This document shows positions 38,797 to 48,638 of a DNA stretch of 64,000 nucleotides, one piece after another (positions within the stretch are counted from its first letter, which is position 1; the number at the start of each line of letters is the position of its first letter). Below the pieces are notes generated by a model that was not told the origin of the DNA, did no database searches, and saw nothing but the letters and a program-made list of their open reading frames with translations. The position numbers and the translations under genes were made by a program. Source of the DNA: a virus; the IMG/VR virus record IMGVR_UViG_3300048904_000123, positions 1-64,000 of that record; one strand, given 5' to 3'.

Positions 38797-41700
38797 TTAT
38801 CCCTTGACTAGTGCTTCGAGGTTGAGCAGGAACTCTTCTGCATCCGTGCCGTTCTGGATGTTCGGGAACGACAAGTCGCCGGTGAACGTGTAGCTGTTTC
38901 CTCCACCAGCCTGGCCGTTGTTGTTGTAGGCAGTCTGGCGGTTCTGTCCGGCGATCGTTGCCTGGGTAGTGTATTGCTTGTTCAGTGCATTGTCAAGCTG
39001 GTTGCTGGCAGCCAATGTGTTAGCGATCTGTGTAGCGACGCCGGACAGCCAACCCTCAACTCCACCCCAGTTCTTCTGCAACCCAGTACCGAGGCCGTCC
39101 ATGATGGCTCCGCCTTCAGGAACCAGGAGCACCCGGTCCTTTTCGATCGGGCCCTTCAGGTCTTTGATCTTCTGGCCTACACCACCGAGCCAGCTGGCCA
39201 CGTCGTTCCAGGCATCCTTCAAGCCGTTCAACAGGGACGACATGATCGACCGGCCGATGTTCGTCAAGAGGTTGGTCAGGCTCCCGACCTTGCCCTTGAT
39301 GCGATCACCCATACCGGCCAGCCAGTCGCCCACGCTGTTCCAGCCATTGACGAAGCTGTTCTTGAATCCCGACATAGCTTCCGATGCGCGCGATCCAAGC
39401 TTGCCCGCCATGCCGGACACCTTGTTGTATGCAGACTGGGCAAGGCCACCGAGCCAGTCTCCGATGATTCCCCATCCAGCCTTGGAGTTGGAAAGGAAGT
39501 TCGTGAATGCTTCGGTTGCTCGGCTAGCCGTCTTAGTTACGAACGACGACAGCTTGTTCCACATATCCTGAGCCAGTGTGCTGACCCAAGACACGAACGT
39601 CGCCCAGCCTTTCTTGCCTGCATCCAAGGCGCCGGTGAATGCCGTGACGATTCGGTCGATGATCTTCGCGCCAAGACTTACCAGAGCATCCCAAGCCTTC
39701 TGGGGTAGCGTGGCAATCCACACGATGATCTCAGTCACCATGTCCGGCACGATGCTGTGCCCAACCAACTCGTCATACAGCTGCGTGAAGAATCCGATGA
39801 ACCCGGAGATGAATCCTCCGATGATTCCGAGAACCGCCTTCACGGCGTTGCTCAGGATTCCCGAGATAGCTGTCCAGATTCCACCGAAGATATCAACGAT
39901 ACCCTGCCACGCCAGCTTCCAGTTACCTGTGAAGATGCCCGTGATGAACTCGATGATGCCTCGGATAACCTTGATGATGCCTTCGATCAGGGACGTGATG
40001 ATCCCAATGATCGGACCGATGCCGTTAGCGATGGCTCGGATCAGACCCTTCAAGACTGCAAGGATCAGGGCTAGCACAACGGTAAGGATCGGCTTCAAGA
40101 AGTCGAACAGGTTCTTCAGCATCTGACCAACGGGTCCGACCAAATCCCTGAACTTTGCAAGCTCGGGCTGGATCTGCTGGAACCCCTTGACGAACGCATC
40201 CCTGATGGACTTGATGAGGCTCATCACCTCGGGACCGAGGTACTTCCAAATCATCTTGCCAGTGCTCTCGATCCATCCGCCGATATCCTTCAGCGTAGAG
40301 ATCCAGGTCCCGGCACCCTTGAACAGGTCAAGTGTGCCGAACGCTCCACTGACAGACGATCCGAATGCACTGAATGCAGGACCGATGTTCGACTTCACCC
40401 AGCCCCAGGCGGTGTTCCAACCCTTCTTGATCGGGTCGAGGAAGTTGAAGATGCCGAACATCTTCGCTGTCTTCGCCGCCATCTCCTTGGTGAAGTCATC
40501 GATCATCTTCGACTGATCTTCAAGTCCTCCTTCCCGACCAATCTGTGCGAACCCGCCTGGGTCAGGGAAGTTGCCACCAGCCGCAGCCTTGAAGTTCTCT
40601 GCACCTGGCGTTAGCGATCCACCCGCCCCGCCGTTCTTTGCTTTGTTGATTGTATCTGCCGCCGACCCCATGTCCTTCAGGGCCTGCTCAATGTCACTGA
40701 TCTGTTGCGAGTATGCATCGTACTGCTTCTGAAGCTTGTCGAGGCCCTTCGACTGCACGTCGTACAGCGATTGTACCGCATCACGCTGCGCAGTGTACTG
40801 ATCGACTACCTTCTGCTGCTTGTCGACTGCTGCCTGCGCATCGTTGTACGACTTAGTAAGGTCGTCAACCTTCGCCTTATTCTCGGTGATACCCTTCATG
40901 ATTTCGTCGAAGGGCAACTCCTGCATTGCCTGTGTTGCGTCCTGGATCTGCTTGGTCAACGGATCAAACGCGAGCGACTGCTCCAGATCAAGCTCATCGG
41001 CCTGGTGGCCGAGGTCGGCGATCTGATCACTGAGATCCTGGATCGGAGCGATCTGTGCGTTGATCGCATCCTGCTGATCCTCGAGTGCCTTGATCTGATC
41101 GTCATACTGCCCGAGGATTTCGCTGCCTGCACCTGCGTTACGCAGGTCAGTCTGCGTTCCCTTAAGCAGTTCGATCTGACCGTTGATCGCTTCGATGCGC
41201 GACTGGAGTTTATCCAGCGGACCGACTGCATCTTCCATCTTCATCATCTGCAGCTGCAATGCTTTCTGCTGCATCTGGTTGTCGAAGATGGCGTCGGACA
41301 TCGCCTTCATTCCCTTGATGGGAGCGTTGGTGAATCCGTCGAGTGCAGTCTGCGCTGCCTCCATCTGATCCTTGTATCCGTCGGCAACCTTGCTCAGGCT
41401 GTCCAGGATCTTCTGCTGCGCATCCAGTGCATCATTGGCCGCGTCGAGCTTGTCCTTCAATGCTGCAACCGCTGCCGCCTGCGCATCGAGCGCAGGCTTG
41501 ATGCTTGCAAGATCAGCCTTCAGCGTAGGCAGGATCTTGATGAGCCTGTCGTAGCTAGCCAGTGCGCCCGGGTCTACAGCCTTGATGTTCTTGCGCATGT
41601 CAGCGTAATCGGACATGTCGGCCTGCTGCTGCAAGAGCGCAAGTGCCTTACCGAAACGCTGCATGTCATTGTATGCAGACTTGAACACCGCACCGAACCC

Positions 41701-43863
41701 GGCAGCGCGCTTGAACTGACGCTCCACCTCATCCATGCCGGTGGTCACATTTTCCACCAGCGAAGGCGAGTGGTGCGCCCACGGGTTCAGGTAGCTGAAC
41801 AGCTTATAAACAGCCATCACCGCAGACTTCACGATGTTGACAACTGCCATCATCGCACCCTGGATACCCTGAGGAAGAGCGTTGAAGGCGTTGATCGTAC
41901 CGCGAACTACGGCGGACCAGATCTTCTTCAGGTCACCCCAGAACGCTACCACGAGGACAATGACTGCCGTGATAGCAATACCCCACGGACCAGTCAGTGC
42001 ATCCAGTGTAGCCAGGCTCGCAGCCCGCATCACTGGAATGAACCTCATAAACAGCGCACCGATGCCGGACAGTCCAACCGTGACGATCTTGCCAATGCTG
42101 GAGAAAGCACCCGACCACGAGATCGACATGAGTGCAGACCATGCGCCCTGCAGTGCGGCAATGGCCGCGAGTCCTGCACGCCACGCGATGCCAATGCCTC
42201 GCACCCCGATCAGTACAGCAGCCTGGATTCCCTTGAGTCCACTCGTGAAGATGAACTCAAGTCCGTACCAGATGCCGACGGCAACACTCTGCAGCATACC
42301 AAGGCCACTGTAGAATGCAAGGCCGGCGTACTTGGCGCCTACCAGCATTACAGTCTGAAGTCCGGACATGGCAGCCTTAGCTCCCGTGACGAGCCATCCC
42401 AGAGACAGGATTACTCCACGGACCATGTTGCCAATGCTCGTCAGCAGCCACGTGACCGGCGTCTTGAGTAGGAAGCTCAGCGCGGTTCCGGCAAGCTTGA
42501 TGGGCGCGGCGAGCAGCATGAACAGCTTCCCGAGTTGGGAAACCATAACAATGCTTGCACCAAAGATCCGAACAATCGGACCGATGACTGCCAGGAAGGT
42601 CAGCAGACCAAGCGTTGCGACCTGGACCGGCTGCGGCAAGCCAGTGAACGCGGTCACCATCTTCTGAATACCCTGAGCCAACCAAAGCACCAGGGGAATC
42701 ATAGGAGTGATTACGTCGGCAGCAGCGTTCTGCAGCATCGTCCAAATGATCTGAAGTCGTCGCGGGTTCGACTGAAGAACCGCGGTCAACTCCTTGTTCA
42801 TCTGGTTGAATACGTCAGTGTCGTGCGCCGTGGCCTGCAGTGACTTCTGGTAATACCCGTTCGTGTTGATCAGGTCCCGCATTAGGACTTCGAACTTGTT
42901 GACCTGCCACCGGCTAGCAGCGACAGAGCTGACGACACCCTTCTGGGAATCGGACAGGCCCTGGAACTTCTTTGCCATAACGATCAGGCGGTCGGTCATC
43001 GTCGCGGACTTCCACGACGTATCCGAAATCTTGATGCCCATCAGGCCGAGGACCTGAGTAGTTTCCTTGGTGGGCGAGATCAATCGCGAGAAGATAGTCT
43101 TCAGTGCATTACCGGCTGCGGCTGCAGATCCCGTGGCGGGCGTCAACGCCGCCAGCATTGCTGCTAGGTGGCGGACATCCACGCCGGTAGATCGAGCGAC
43201 ACCAGCTGACTTCTCGAAACCTTGGACCAAGCCCTCGAGGGAGATGCCGGTCTGGTTCTCCACCATGTTGAGGACGGCGATGGTCTTGGTAAGATCAGCG
43301 ACACCGAAGCCGTACTGAGCCTGGATCGAGATGAGCGCCTTGGTGGCGTCACTCGCACTCATCTCGCCAAGGATCATGGTCTGCATGGTGAGGTCAACCG
43401 ACTTGGCAAGTGCGATACCGGATGCACCTGCCGCCGCCCAGTCGGCTGCTACGTTGAGTGTCTCAGCCTGGTTGACGCCGTAGGTGTTCGACAGCTGCTC
43501 GAAGGTACCCTGAAGGGCACTAATCTCCTTCGAGTAGAACTGCGCGCCGTGGGTCGCGTCACCGTACACCTTGGTGATGCGGGTGAAGGCTGCCTCGTTA
43601 TCGAGAGCCATCTTCCCTGCCGCTGTCCCCGCGGCTACCAAGGGTAGTGTGAAGTTATACTCTAGTTGTCGGCCAGCCCACTGCACCTTGCTGCCGAAGG
43701 CGTCGAGTCCCATGCCGCCCATGATCTTACTGAACGACGAACCCGAGGAGCCAGCCTTGCCGAACGATCCAGACAGAGCGTTCAACTTAGCCTGCATGGC
43801 TTGCAGTTGAGCTTGCGCCTGCGCAGCCATGATCTTGACTTGGATGTTGACAAAACTGTTCAC
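38797..43863 (-). CDS. Tape measure protein (1688 aa)
   Basis: GTG at 43863. It has the largest coding length in the module and lies directly after the G/GT chaperones. Order: an N-terminal helical region (about 60 residues), a TP901-type core (residues about 90-330), hydrophobic segments in the middle (about 390-620), then long coiled coils (760-1110) and an amphipathic C-terminal half with repeated Ala/Trp/Ser patterns. Using the usual 0.15 nm per residue, the tail would be near 250 nm. It sets tail length and may help DNA entry. Confidence 0.93.
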   Translation of the reverse strand: MNSFVNIQVKIMAAQAQAQLQAMQAKLNALSGSFGKAGSSGSSFSKIMGGMGLDAFGSKVQWAGRQLEYNFTLPLVAAGTAAGKMALDNEAAFTRITKVYGDATHGAQFYSKEISALQGTFEQLSNTYGVNQAETLNVAADWAAAGASGIALAKSVDLTMQTMILGEMSASDATKALISIQAQYGFGVADLTKTIAVLNMVENQTGISLEGLVQGFEKSAGVARSTGVDVRHLAAMLAALTPATGSAAAAGNALKTIFSRLISPTKETTQVLGLMGIKISDTSWKSATMTDRLIVMAKKFQGLSDSQKGVVSSVAASRWQVNKFEVLMRDLINTNGYYQKSLQATAHDTDVFNQMNKELTAVLQSNPRRLQIIWTMLQNAAADVITPMIPLVLWLAQGIQKMVTAFTGLPQPVQVATLGLLTFLAVIGPIVRIFGASIVMVSQLGKLFMLLAAPIKLAGTALSFLLKTPVTWLLTSIGNMVRGVILSLGWLVTGAKAAMSGLQTVMLVGAKYAGLAFYSGLGMLQSVAVGIWYGLEFIFTSGLKGIQAAVLIGVRGIGIAWRAGLAAIAALQGAWSALMSISWSGAFSSIGKIVTVGLSGIGALFMRFIPVMRAASLATLDALTGPWGIAITAVIVLVVAFWGDLKKIWSAVVRGTINAFNALPQGIQGAMMAVVNIVKSAVMAVYKLFSYLNPWAHHSPSLVENVTTGMDEVERQFKRAAGFGAVFKSAYNDMQRFGKALALLQQQADMSDYADMRKNIKAVDPGALASYDRLIKILPTLKADLASIKPALDAQAAAVAALKDKLDAANDALDAQQKILDSLSKVADGYKDQMEAAQTALDGFTNAPIKGMKAMSDAIFDNQMQQKALQLQMMKMEDAVGPLDKLQSRIEAINGQIELLKGTQTDLRNAGAGSEILGQYDDQIKALEDQQDAINAQIAPIQDLSDQIADLGHQADELDLEQSLAFDPLTKQIQDATQAMQELPFDEIMKGITENKAKVDDLTKSYNDAQAAVDKQQKVVDQYTAQRDAVQSLYDVQSKGLDKLQKQYDAYSQQISDIEQALKDMGSAADTINKAKNGGAGGSLTPGAENFKAAAGGNFPDPGGFAQIGREGGLEDQSKMIDDFTKEMAAKTAKMFGIFNFLDPIKKGWNTAWGWVKSNIGPAFSAFGSSVSGAFGTLDLFKGAGTWISTLKDIGGWIESTGKMIWKYLGPEVMSLIKSIRDAFVKGFQQIQPELAKFRDLVGPVGQMLKNLFDFLKPILTVVLALILAVLKGLIRAIANGIGPIIGIITSLIEGIIKVIRGIIEFITGIFTGNWKLAWQGIVDIFGGIWTAISGILSNAVKAVLGIIGGFISGFIGFFTQLYDELVGHSIVPDMVTEIIVWIATLPQKAWDALVSLGAKIIDRIVTAFTGALDAGKKGWATFVSWVSTLAQDMWNKLSSFVTKTASRATEAFTNFLSNSKAGWGIIGDWLGGLAQSAYNKVSGMAGKLGSRASEAMSGFKNSFVNGWNSVGDWLAGMGDRIKGKVGSLTNLLTNIGRSIMSSLLNGLKDAWNDVASWLGGVGQKIKDLKGPIEKDRVLLVPEGGAIMDGLGTGLQKNWGGVEGWLSGVATQIANTLAASNQLDNALNKQYTTQATIAGQNRQTAYNNNGQAGGGNSYTFTGDLSFPNIQNGTDAEEFLLNLEALVKG

Positions 43864-43935
43864 GAGTCGGGGGCTTCCTGTGAGTCCCAGTATTACCTAA
43901 TGGGCCTCAAGTGCCCGACACATACACCATACAGC

Positions 43936-43967
43936 GATGGCCCCGGAGCGTCAACTCCAGGGCCATC
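43936..43967 (-). terminator. Hairpin between GT chaperone and tape measure genes
   Basis: GATGGCCC (43936-43943) pairs with GGGCCATC (43960-43967), with an inner GGAG/CTCC stem (43945-43948 with 43955-43958). It lies just 3 bases after the stop of the GT frame on the minus strand. No T run follows, so it may be an attenuator or an mRNA boundary, perhaps keeping tape measure expression low. Confidence 0.5.
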
Positions 43968-43970
43968 CCA

Positions 43971-44806
43971 CTAATGCCGTCGTCCTCGCCGAGAACCTTC
44001 GCGCTTGCGTTTAGCTTCTTCTTGCCTACGCTTCGATTCTTCGGCTTCCTGTTTCCGAGCTTCTTCTTCGTCCATCTTCCTGAAGATGAACTCGAACTTG
44101 TCCAGTAGATCGGGGTCTTGGTCGTACAGGCCCCCGGCCACGGGGAGGTGATTCCACTTCATATTGCGACAGAGTGAAAACAATCTGATCGCATTATGCG
44201 GGCCGGTGACTGCTTCTCCCTTGACCCATGCTTCTACTTGGAGCTGAAATTTGCCTCTTCCGCCTCGCGCTTCTCGGCGGCGACGCGCAGCTCCTGAAGG
44301 TCCGCGATCTCCTTGTCGATCTGCTCGACCGTCATCTCGTTGAGCAGCCAGGGGTTGTACTTGCGGATCGCCTTCTCGAGCGAACCCAGAAGCTCCGGGT
44401 TGGCCTTGTTGATCCACTGCCCGACCACACCGCCCTTGCCGCTGTTCGGGTTGAACGGAACGAACTGGGGAGTGCCGGTCACGAAGCTCACGATCAGCCA
44501 GTCGGTGATCGACGCGAGCAGAAGCTCCATGCGGTCGCCACCCTGGTCGAACGGGATGCGCGCCTCGCCGGACTTCTGGTTGAGGTGCACGTCGGAACGC
44601 GTGGCCTTCAGGTACTTGGCCCGGTCGCCCTCGGTGAGCTTCTTGAACTCGATCCACTGCTTGCCGTCCGGGAAGTACCACTTCTCCTTCTCGTCGAAGG
44701 CGAAGTAGTTCTCGAACCCGTTGAACGGGTCGGCCGACTGGGCACCGGTGTTGATCTGGTCGGGTGCGACGTAGGAGTCGCCGCCGCCTGCGGAGATGGG
44801 CTGCAT
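43971..44806 (-). CDS. Tail assembly chaperone GT, -1 frameshift product (278 aa)
   Basis: Join: the G frame from 44806 to 44246, then -1 frame from 44246 to 43974 (stop 43971-43973). Ribosomes slip at A-AAT-TTC (plus-strand GAAATTT, 44246-44252), giving 187 shared residues plus 91 new ones. The T segment is charged and helical and ends in a very basic tail (SRRGRRH). G/GT-type chaperones keep the tape measure soluble and recruit the major tail protein, as in lambda. The location directly before the tape measure gene is diagnostic. Confidence 0.9.
44234..44806 (-). CDS. Tail assembly chaperone G (190 aa)
   Basis: ATG at 44806, normal termination at 44234. It is mainly helical and acidic, with a central KAIRKYNPWLLNEM segment. 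It is made in excess over GT. The first 187 residues are shared with the frameshift product; the last three are SSK. Confidence 0.88.
   Translation of the reverse strand: MQPISAGGGDSYVAPDQINTGAQSADPFNGFENYFAFDEKEKWYFPDGKQWIEFKKLTEGDRAKYLKATRSDVHLNQKSGEARIPFDQGGDRMELLLASITDWLIVSFVTGTPQFVPFNPNSGKGGVVGQWINKANPELLGSLEKAIRKYNPWLLNEMTVEQIDKEIADLQELRVAAEKREAEEANFSSK
44246..44252 (-). other. Programmed -1 frameshift heptamer AAATTTC
   Basis: On the minus strand the zero frame reads GCA-AAT-TTC; the heptamer A-AAT-TTC is a canonical X-XXY-YYZ slippery site. The -1 frame then runs on for 91 codons, whereas the zero frame stops three codons later. Position and phase match G/GT frameshifts of long-tailed phages. 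Confidence 0.9.
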
Positions 44807-44851
44807 GTCAGTAGGGCCTCTCGTGTCCTATGCGACTTTAACTTACAGGGT

Positions 44852-44888
44852 GCGGGGCCTGGCTCCGGACGCTAGAGCCAGGCCCCGC
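44852..44888 (-). terminator. Strong terminator after the major tail protein gene
   Basis: GCGGGGCCTGGCTC (44852-44865) pairs perfectly with 44875-44888 across a 9-base loop, 17 bases past the stop of the major tail protein gene on the minus strand. The following minus-strand sequence (ACCCTGTAAGTTAAAG) is moderately T-rich. It would favour high major tail protein output relative to chaperones. Confidence 0.75.
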
Positions 44889-44904
44889 CGTACTGTGGAA
44901 AGAA

Positions 44905-46245
44905 CTACGCGACGGTCGCGGCGTCCGTTGCGACCTCGACGTACATGATCTTCCGCGCGGCGTTCGGCCGGAGTGCCTGGAACTCCAGGTCCGACTCGAT
45001 GATGTCGTCGCCCGACGCCTCGAGGGTGTAGGGCTTCAGTGCCACCTGCGGGAAGGTCAGCTCCATGGTGTACTTCAGGGTGCCGCCCGCGCCCGGGATG
45101 GGCTCGTAGGTAGACATCGTGATCACCAGGGGCTGCTTGGCGGACAGGCCGCCCGGCGTGACTGCGGCCGAGCTGCCGTACGCCGCCTGCCGCCACATGC
45201 TGCTGTCCTGCTCCCGGATCGTCGCACCGATCGTGATCTCGCGACGCTTCGGGGTCAGGTCTCCGATGAAGAAGCTTCCGAGCCGGAAGTCGTCGTCCTC
45301 GAAGTTGTTGTTGATGTCCACGCTGAACGACTTCGCCGGGAGGCTCACGCCGTTGTAGGTCAGGAAGATGTTCGTCCCGACCACCATGGGCAGGTTGTCG
45401 AAGGCCGAGGCGATGCCCGGCATCCCCGTGATTCCCGCCTGCTGCTGGCGTGCGATGACACCGGCCGTACCCATCAGGTACCCGTCGGCATCCGCCTCGA
45501 GGTGGAAGGTGTTGATGACCGCGTCGGTGTAGTTGAACGTCTCGAGCGACGCACCGATGCGCTCCTGGATCGCGAGGAACGGAAGCTGCGCCGCGTCACT
45601 CGGGATAAAGGTGTGCGTGTTCGCGCCGGTGTAGACGGTGCCCGTGGTGCTGATCGTCGGCGTCAGGGTCGGCGAGGTGCCACCCGTGAACGACGGAGTA
45701 ACGGTGAACAGCGTGGTAGTGCCGACGAGCTTGCCGAAGAACTGGACCAGAATCGGAGCCGAGTTCAGCGGGCCGCCAGTGACATCCACCTCACCCTCGT
45801 CGATGTTCGACAGGGCCTCGAGGGCCGCTTCGACCTGGGCGGCCGTGGCGTTGTAGGGCAGCGCCGCGGTTGTCTGTGCCGCGTAGGTGATGGTGAACGT
45901 GCCACCCGTCGGCGCGCCGGTCAGCGTCAGCGTCTGAACGGAGTTCGTACCACCGGGAGTCTTGATGTACTTGATACCCAGCGCACCGTACAGGAGCGTG
46001 AGCATCGCGTTGAACCGACCGTAGAACTCCAGGTCGCCCGACCACGAGACCGCGCCGAGGTACGCGTCGTTGACGTCTCGACCGCCGCCGATCTCCGGGT
46101 CCGGGATCATCAGGTCACGGTTCGTGCCGATGCCGCCGGTCCGCAGCTTCATGCCGATGGCCGAGTTGTTGAAGCCTGCAGGGAAGGTTCCCGGCGTGGC
46201 CTGGGTCATGAATGCGACATAACCCGCTTGGGAACTCTGACCCAT
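44905..46245 (-). CDS. Major tail protein with inserted Ig-like domain (446 aa)
   Basis: ATG at 46245. Located between the tail terminator genes and the G/GT chaperones, the usual position. The core is beta-rich with a GGGRDVNDAY start region. Residues about 104-195 form an inserted Ig-like domain with TLTGAPTGGTFTITY, YNATAAQVEAALEAL and VDVTGGP; a clearly related domain sits in the decoration protein at 50188. It polymerises into the tail tube. A strong terminator follows. Confidence 0.88.
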   Translation of the reverse strand: MGQSSQAGYVAFMTQATPGTFPAGFNNSAIGMKLRTGGIGTNRDLMIPDPEIGGGRDVNDAYLGAVSWSGDLEFYGRFNAMLTLLYGALGIKYIKTPGGTNSVQTLTLTGAPTGGTFTITYAAQTTAALPYNATAAQVEAALEALSNIDEGEVDVTGGPLNSAPILVQFFGKLVGTTTLFTVTPSFTGGTSPTLTPTISTTGTVYTGANTHTFIPSDAAQLPFLAIQERIGASLETFNYTDAVINTFHLEADADGYLMGTAGVIARQQQAGITGMPGIASAFDNLPMVVGTNIFLTYNGVSLPAKSFSVDINNNFEDDDFRLGSFFIGDLTPKRREITIGATIREQDSSMWRQAAYGSSAAVTPGGLSAKQPLVITMSTYEPIPGAGGTLKYTMELTFPQVALKPYTLEASGDDIIESDLEFQALRPNAARKIMYVEVATDAATVA

Positions 46246-46628
46246 TACAGGTTACCCCCGTTCTTGCTCTTGTCGGCCGTCTCGACGGGCGCGACCTCGG
46301 TGGATGCGGGCTCCACGTCGGCGGCCGTCTCGATCGGAAGGTCGGGCGCTGCGACCGGAACCTCCGGAAGCGGGGCCTGCGCTTCGACCGCAGCCATCAT
46401 GATGGCCAGTGCATCGTCAGTGCTGTTGACGGCTTGGTCACGCTGCGCCTGCGCCGACGCACGCTCGCTCTGAAGTCGAGCAACCTCAGCAAGAAGCTTC
46501 GAGTCCTCGACGGTCTGCGACTGGTCGTTGTACGCCTGATCGCGTTCGGCAGTGAGAGACGACACCTCGGCGCGCAACTCAACTGCATGTGCGAGCAGCT
46601 GATTCCGCTGCTCTTGACTCAATGTCAT
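46245..46628 (-). CDS. Coiled-coil hypothetical protein in the tail module (127 aa)
   Basis: The ATG at 46628 has GGAG 5 bases upstream, and its ATGA overlaps the stop of the previous gene. Residues 5-60 form a coiled coil (EQRNQLLAHAVELRAEVSSL); residues 75-127 are Pro/Ala/Val/Glu-rich and probably disordered. A small tail-associated or scaffolding role is possible. Confidence 0.65.
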   Translation of the reverse strand: MTLSQEQRNQLLAHAVELRAEVSSLTAERDQAYNDQSQTVEDSKLLAEVARLQSERASAQAQRDQAVNSTDDALAIMMAAVEAQAPLPEVPVAAPDLPIETAADVEPASTEVAPVETADKSKNGGNL

Positions 46629-47137
46629 GGTGTCTCCACTGTCTCCGTCTCGAACCAGCATTCGATCCAGGATGTCTGAACGTATGATCCCTGGATTTCA
46701 TTACTTAGGTACCGCTGAAGTTCGATCCCACGCCTTTGCAGACGCTCGCGACTATTATTCGCGTCCACGGCTAGCGCTGTCAACCCTATGTTCAGTGGCG
46801 AATCGCGGTAGAACATCCGCCACAGTCTGTTGCTAAGGATTGAGTGAACCGAGATACATGCAGACTCGTCGGTGTCCTGGACGACGGTCTGCAGGATCAC
46901 GCTGTACGTCTTTACTGTCGGCTCCGGCGTGCGTCCGATCTCAAACGAATCAGTGTTCGGACGCTTCATTGCCGGGAAAACTCCGACCGACTGTGTTGGG
47001 TCGGACGTACGAAGCGGACGACTGAAAACCTTCAAGGCGTTGTCGCCTGAACCTGTCGGGTCACAGAATGTCGGGATGCGCGCAACCAGAAGCGCGATGA
47101 TGTTGTTCGGGAACTCTGTATCTGCGGCGGTGATCAC
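46625..47137 (-). CDS. Tail terminator / tail completion protein (170 aa)
   Basis: Start at 47137 overlaps the upstream stop. The protein is mixed alpha/beta; the length, and the location between the head-tail connector genes and the major tail protein, are typical for a tail terminator (gpU/gp17-like), which caps the tail tube. No specific signature is visible, so the call rests on order and size. Confidence 0.62.
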   Translation of the reverse strand: MITAADTEFPNNIIALLVARIPTFCDPTGSGDNALKVFSRPLRTSDPTQSVGVFPAMKRPNTDSFEIGRTPEPTVKTYSVILQTVVQDTDESACISVHSILSNRLWRMFYRDSPLNIGLTALAVDANNSRERLQRRGIELQRYLSNEIQGSYVQTSWIECWFETETVETP

Positions 47138-47643
47138 TAGATCATTCCTTCCATGAGGTATGCAACCAACTCGGAAGTCACGAACAGTAGATCGTTCTGG
47201 TTGACGCCGATGACAGGTCGTGCTGGCGTTGATGGGTAGCTAGATCCCGACTGGGCTGTCGCAATCTTCTTGTTCATTGCAGCGTCGCCCGTGACAGGAG
47301 GATGTTGCAGTGTCGCTCCAGTAGCGTCCGTCTTAATATCCGAATGCGAGTTCACAAGAAAAGCTTTAAGCTGACCTGTACGAACGTTGATCGGATGATC
47401 TGCCGGATAGCCGTACGATGCACGGATCTGCTGGGTTGCCTGCTCTAGTGGATGCCAGGCTCCCGAGACATCGTCACCTTCTTTAGTGAACCTGTCCGAG
47501 ATCCTGTTGCGGATGAAGTCATCGACCTTGTCGTCGAGGAAGTCCTGGAGTCCTTGCGGACTCGTTCGATCCTCAAGTTGCTTCAGTACTTTATCGACGG
47601 TCGAATGATCCGCAGTTACCTGTACGTAGAAGCCCTGCGTCAT
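47137..47643 (-). CDS. Tail completion/neck protein, HK97 gp10-like (168 aa)
   Basis: ATG at 47643. An N-terminal helical domain (STVDKVLKQLEDRTSPQGLQ) and a basic DNA-proximal region with RTGQLKAFL recall the phage virion morphogenesis / HK97 gp10 family. The stop overlaps the tail terminator start. Function inferred from family resemblance and order. Confidence 0.65.
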   Translation of the reverse strand: MTQGFYVQVTADHSTVDKVLKQLEDRTSPQGLQDFLDDKVDDFIRNRISDRFTKEGDDVSGAWHPLEQATQQIRASYGYPADHPINVRTGQLKAFLVNSHSDIKTDATGATLQHPPVTGDAAMNKKIATAQSGSSYPSTPARPVIGVNQNDLLFVTSELVAYLMEGMI

Positions 47644-47651
47644 GACGGCTC

Positions 47652-48161
47652 CTAGTAAGTGTAAGGGCTGCGACCGCCGTAGTAGATGGGCGCTCGCGGT
47701 GCCAGCAACGACGTTTGCGCCGGGTTGCCGAACACGTCACCGAATGCCTCTACCACGGACGCATCATCCTGGAAGCTAGCTACAGGTCCGGTGTAACGCT
47801 GACCTTCGCCAGGGTTAACGGGATCTCCACCAGGCAGAATGATCGTTCCATCCTGTATCTGAGTGAGAGCCATCATTGCCTGTGCTATCAGGTACTCAGC
47901 GTACTGATGAACCTGGTCGTCCTCGCCGGCCGCGTCGAGAGCCATGAGCAGCCGACCACTTGCGAGGAAAGCATTGATCCGCTTCAACAGCAGGAACCCT
48001 GCACGCTGTGACTGAATGTTTTGGTCGAGGACAACGGGGGTGACGTACTGCAAGCCAATGATCGAATCCATCTCGTCGGCCGCAGAGTTCACGTACGTGG
48101 TCGCCGAGGCTGGCGTTGGAACGTTGCCCAGCAGTAGATCACCAACACTGCAGTACGCCAT
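47652..48161 (-). CDS. Head-tail connector/adaptor protein (169 aa)
   Basis: ATG at 48161. Start MAYCSVGDLLLGNV and the helical body with an AAEYL-like pattern resemble gp6/gp15-type adaptors that bind below the portal. The C-terminal 50 residues are Gly/Pro/Tyr-rich. It lies right after the capsid genes. Confidence 0.65.
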   Translation of the reverse strand: MAYCSVGDLLLGNVPTPASATTYVNSAADEMDSIIGLQYVTPVVLDQNIQSQRAGFLLLKRINAFLASGRLLMALDAAGEDDQVHQYAEYLIAQAMMALTQIQDGTIILPGGDPVNPGEGQRYTGPVASFQDDASVVEAFGDVFGNPAQTSLLAPRAPIYYGGRSPYTY

Positions 48162-48167
48162 CTCCGA

Positions 48168-48614
48168 TTACTCCTTGTCGGACTTCTTGTCGGCGTCGTC
48201 CGACTCGTCCTCGTCGTCCTTGATCGGCTGGCCCTGCGCGTTGGCCAGCGTCATCGCCTCGACGTCGGTCGGCAGGCCGGAGCGTACGAGCAGGTCCACG
48301 TCCCCCTGCGTCAGGTACGGCTTGTCGGTCGGGTTGGCGTAGGTGCGGTACTCCGGCGAGACGCCGATGTAACCGTCTACGTCGTTGCCCTCGACGCGGA
48401 AGTCCCGGCCGACGGTGCGGACCACGGTCAGGCCGTTCGGGGTCTCCCGCGCCTGGCCGTCACCCTTGTCCTCGGTGACCTGCGGGTCGGTGTCGCCCGG
48501 GGAGACCGTGTTGTCCTGCTTGATGCTCGGCGTCTTGACCGCGAGGCCCGACGGCGAGGTGTCCGCGCTCGTGCCCTTGACGGCCGAGTCCTTGTCCGCT
48601 GCGTTCTCCGCCAC
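48168..48614 (-). CDS. Hypothetical acidic structural-module protein (148 aa)
   Basis: I choose the GTG at 48614 (AGAAGGGA upstream); a longer frame starts at 48656 but runs through a terminator stem. The N-terminal 60 residues are disordered; the middle is beta-rich (VVRTVGRDFRVEGNDVDGY) and the C-terminus strongly acidic (DDEDESDDADKKSDKE). It could be a head-tail or small head protein. Confidence 0.62.
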   Translation of the reverse strand: MAENAADKDSAVKGTSADTSPSGLAVKTPSIKQDNTVSPGDTDPQVTEDKGDGQARETPNGLTVVRTVGRDFRVEGNDVDGYIGVSPEYRTYANPTDKPYLTQGDVDLLVRSGLPTDVEAMTLANAQGQPIKDDEDESDDADKKSDKE

Positions 48615-48638
48615 GGTGAATCCCTTCTGATGCGAAAA

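Noticed and set aside
40705-42471. A 588-codon open frame on the plus strand.
   Set aside because: It lies fully antisense to the tape measure gene; its composition (Arg/Leu/Cys/His-rich) reflects the opposite strand's codons, and it has no good ribosome-binding site.
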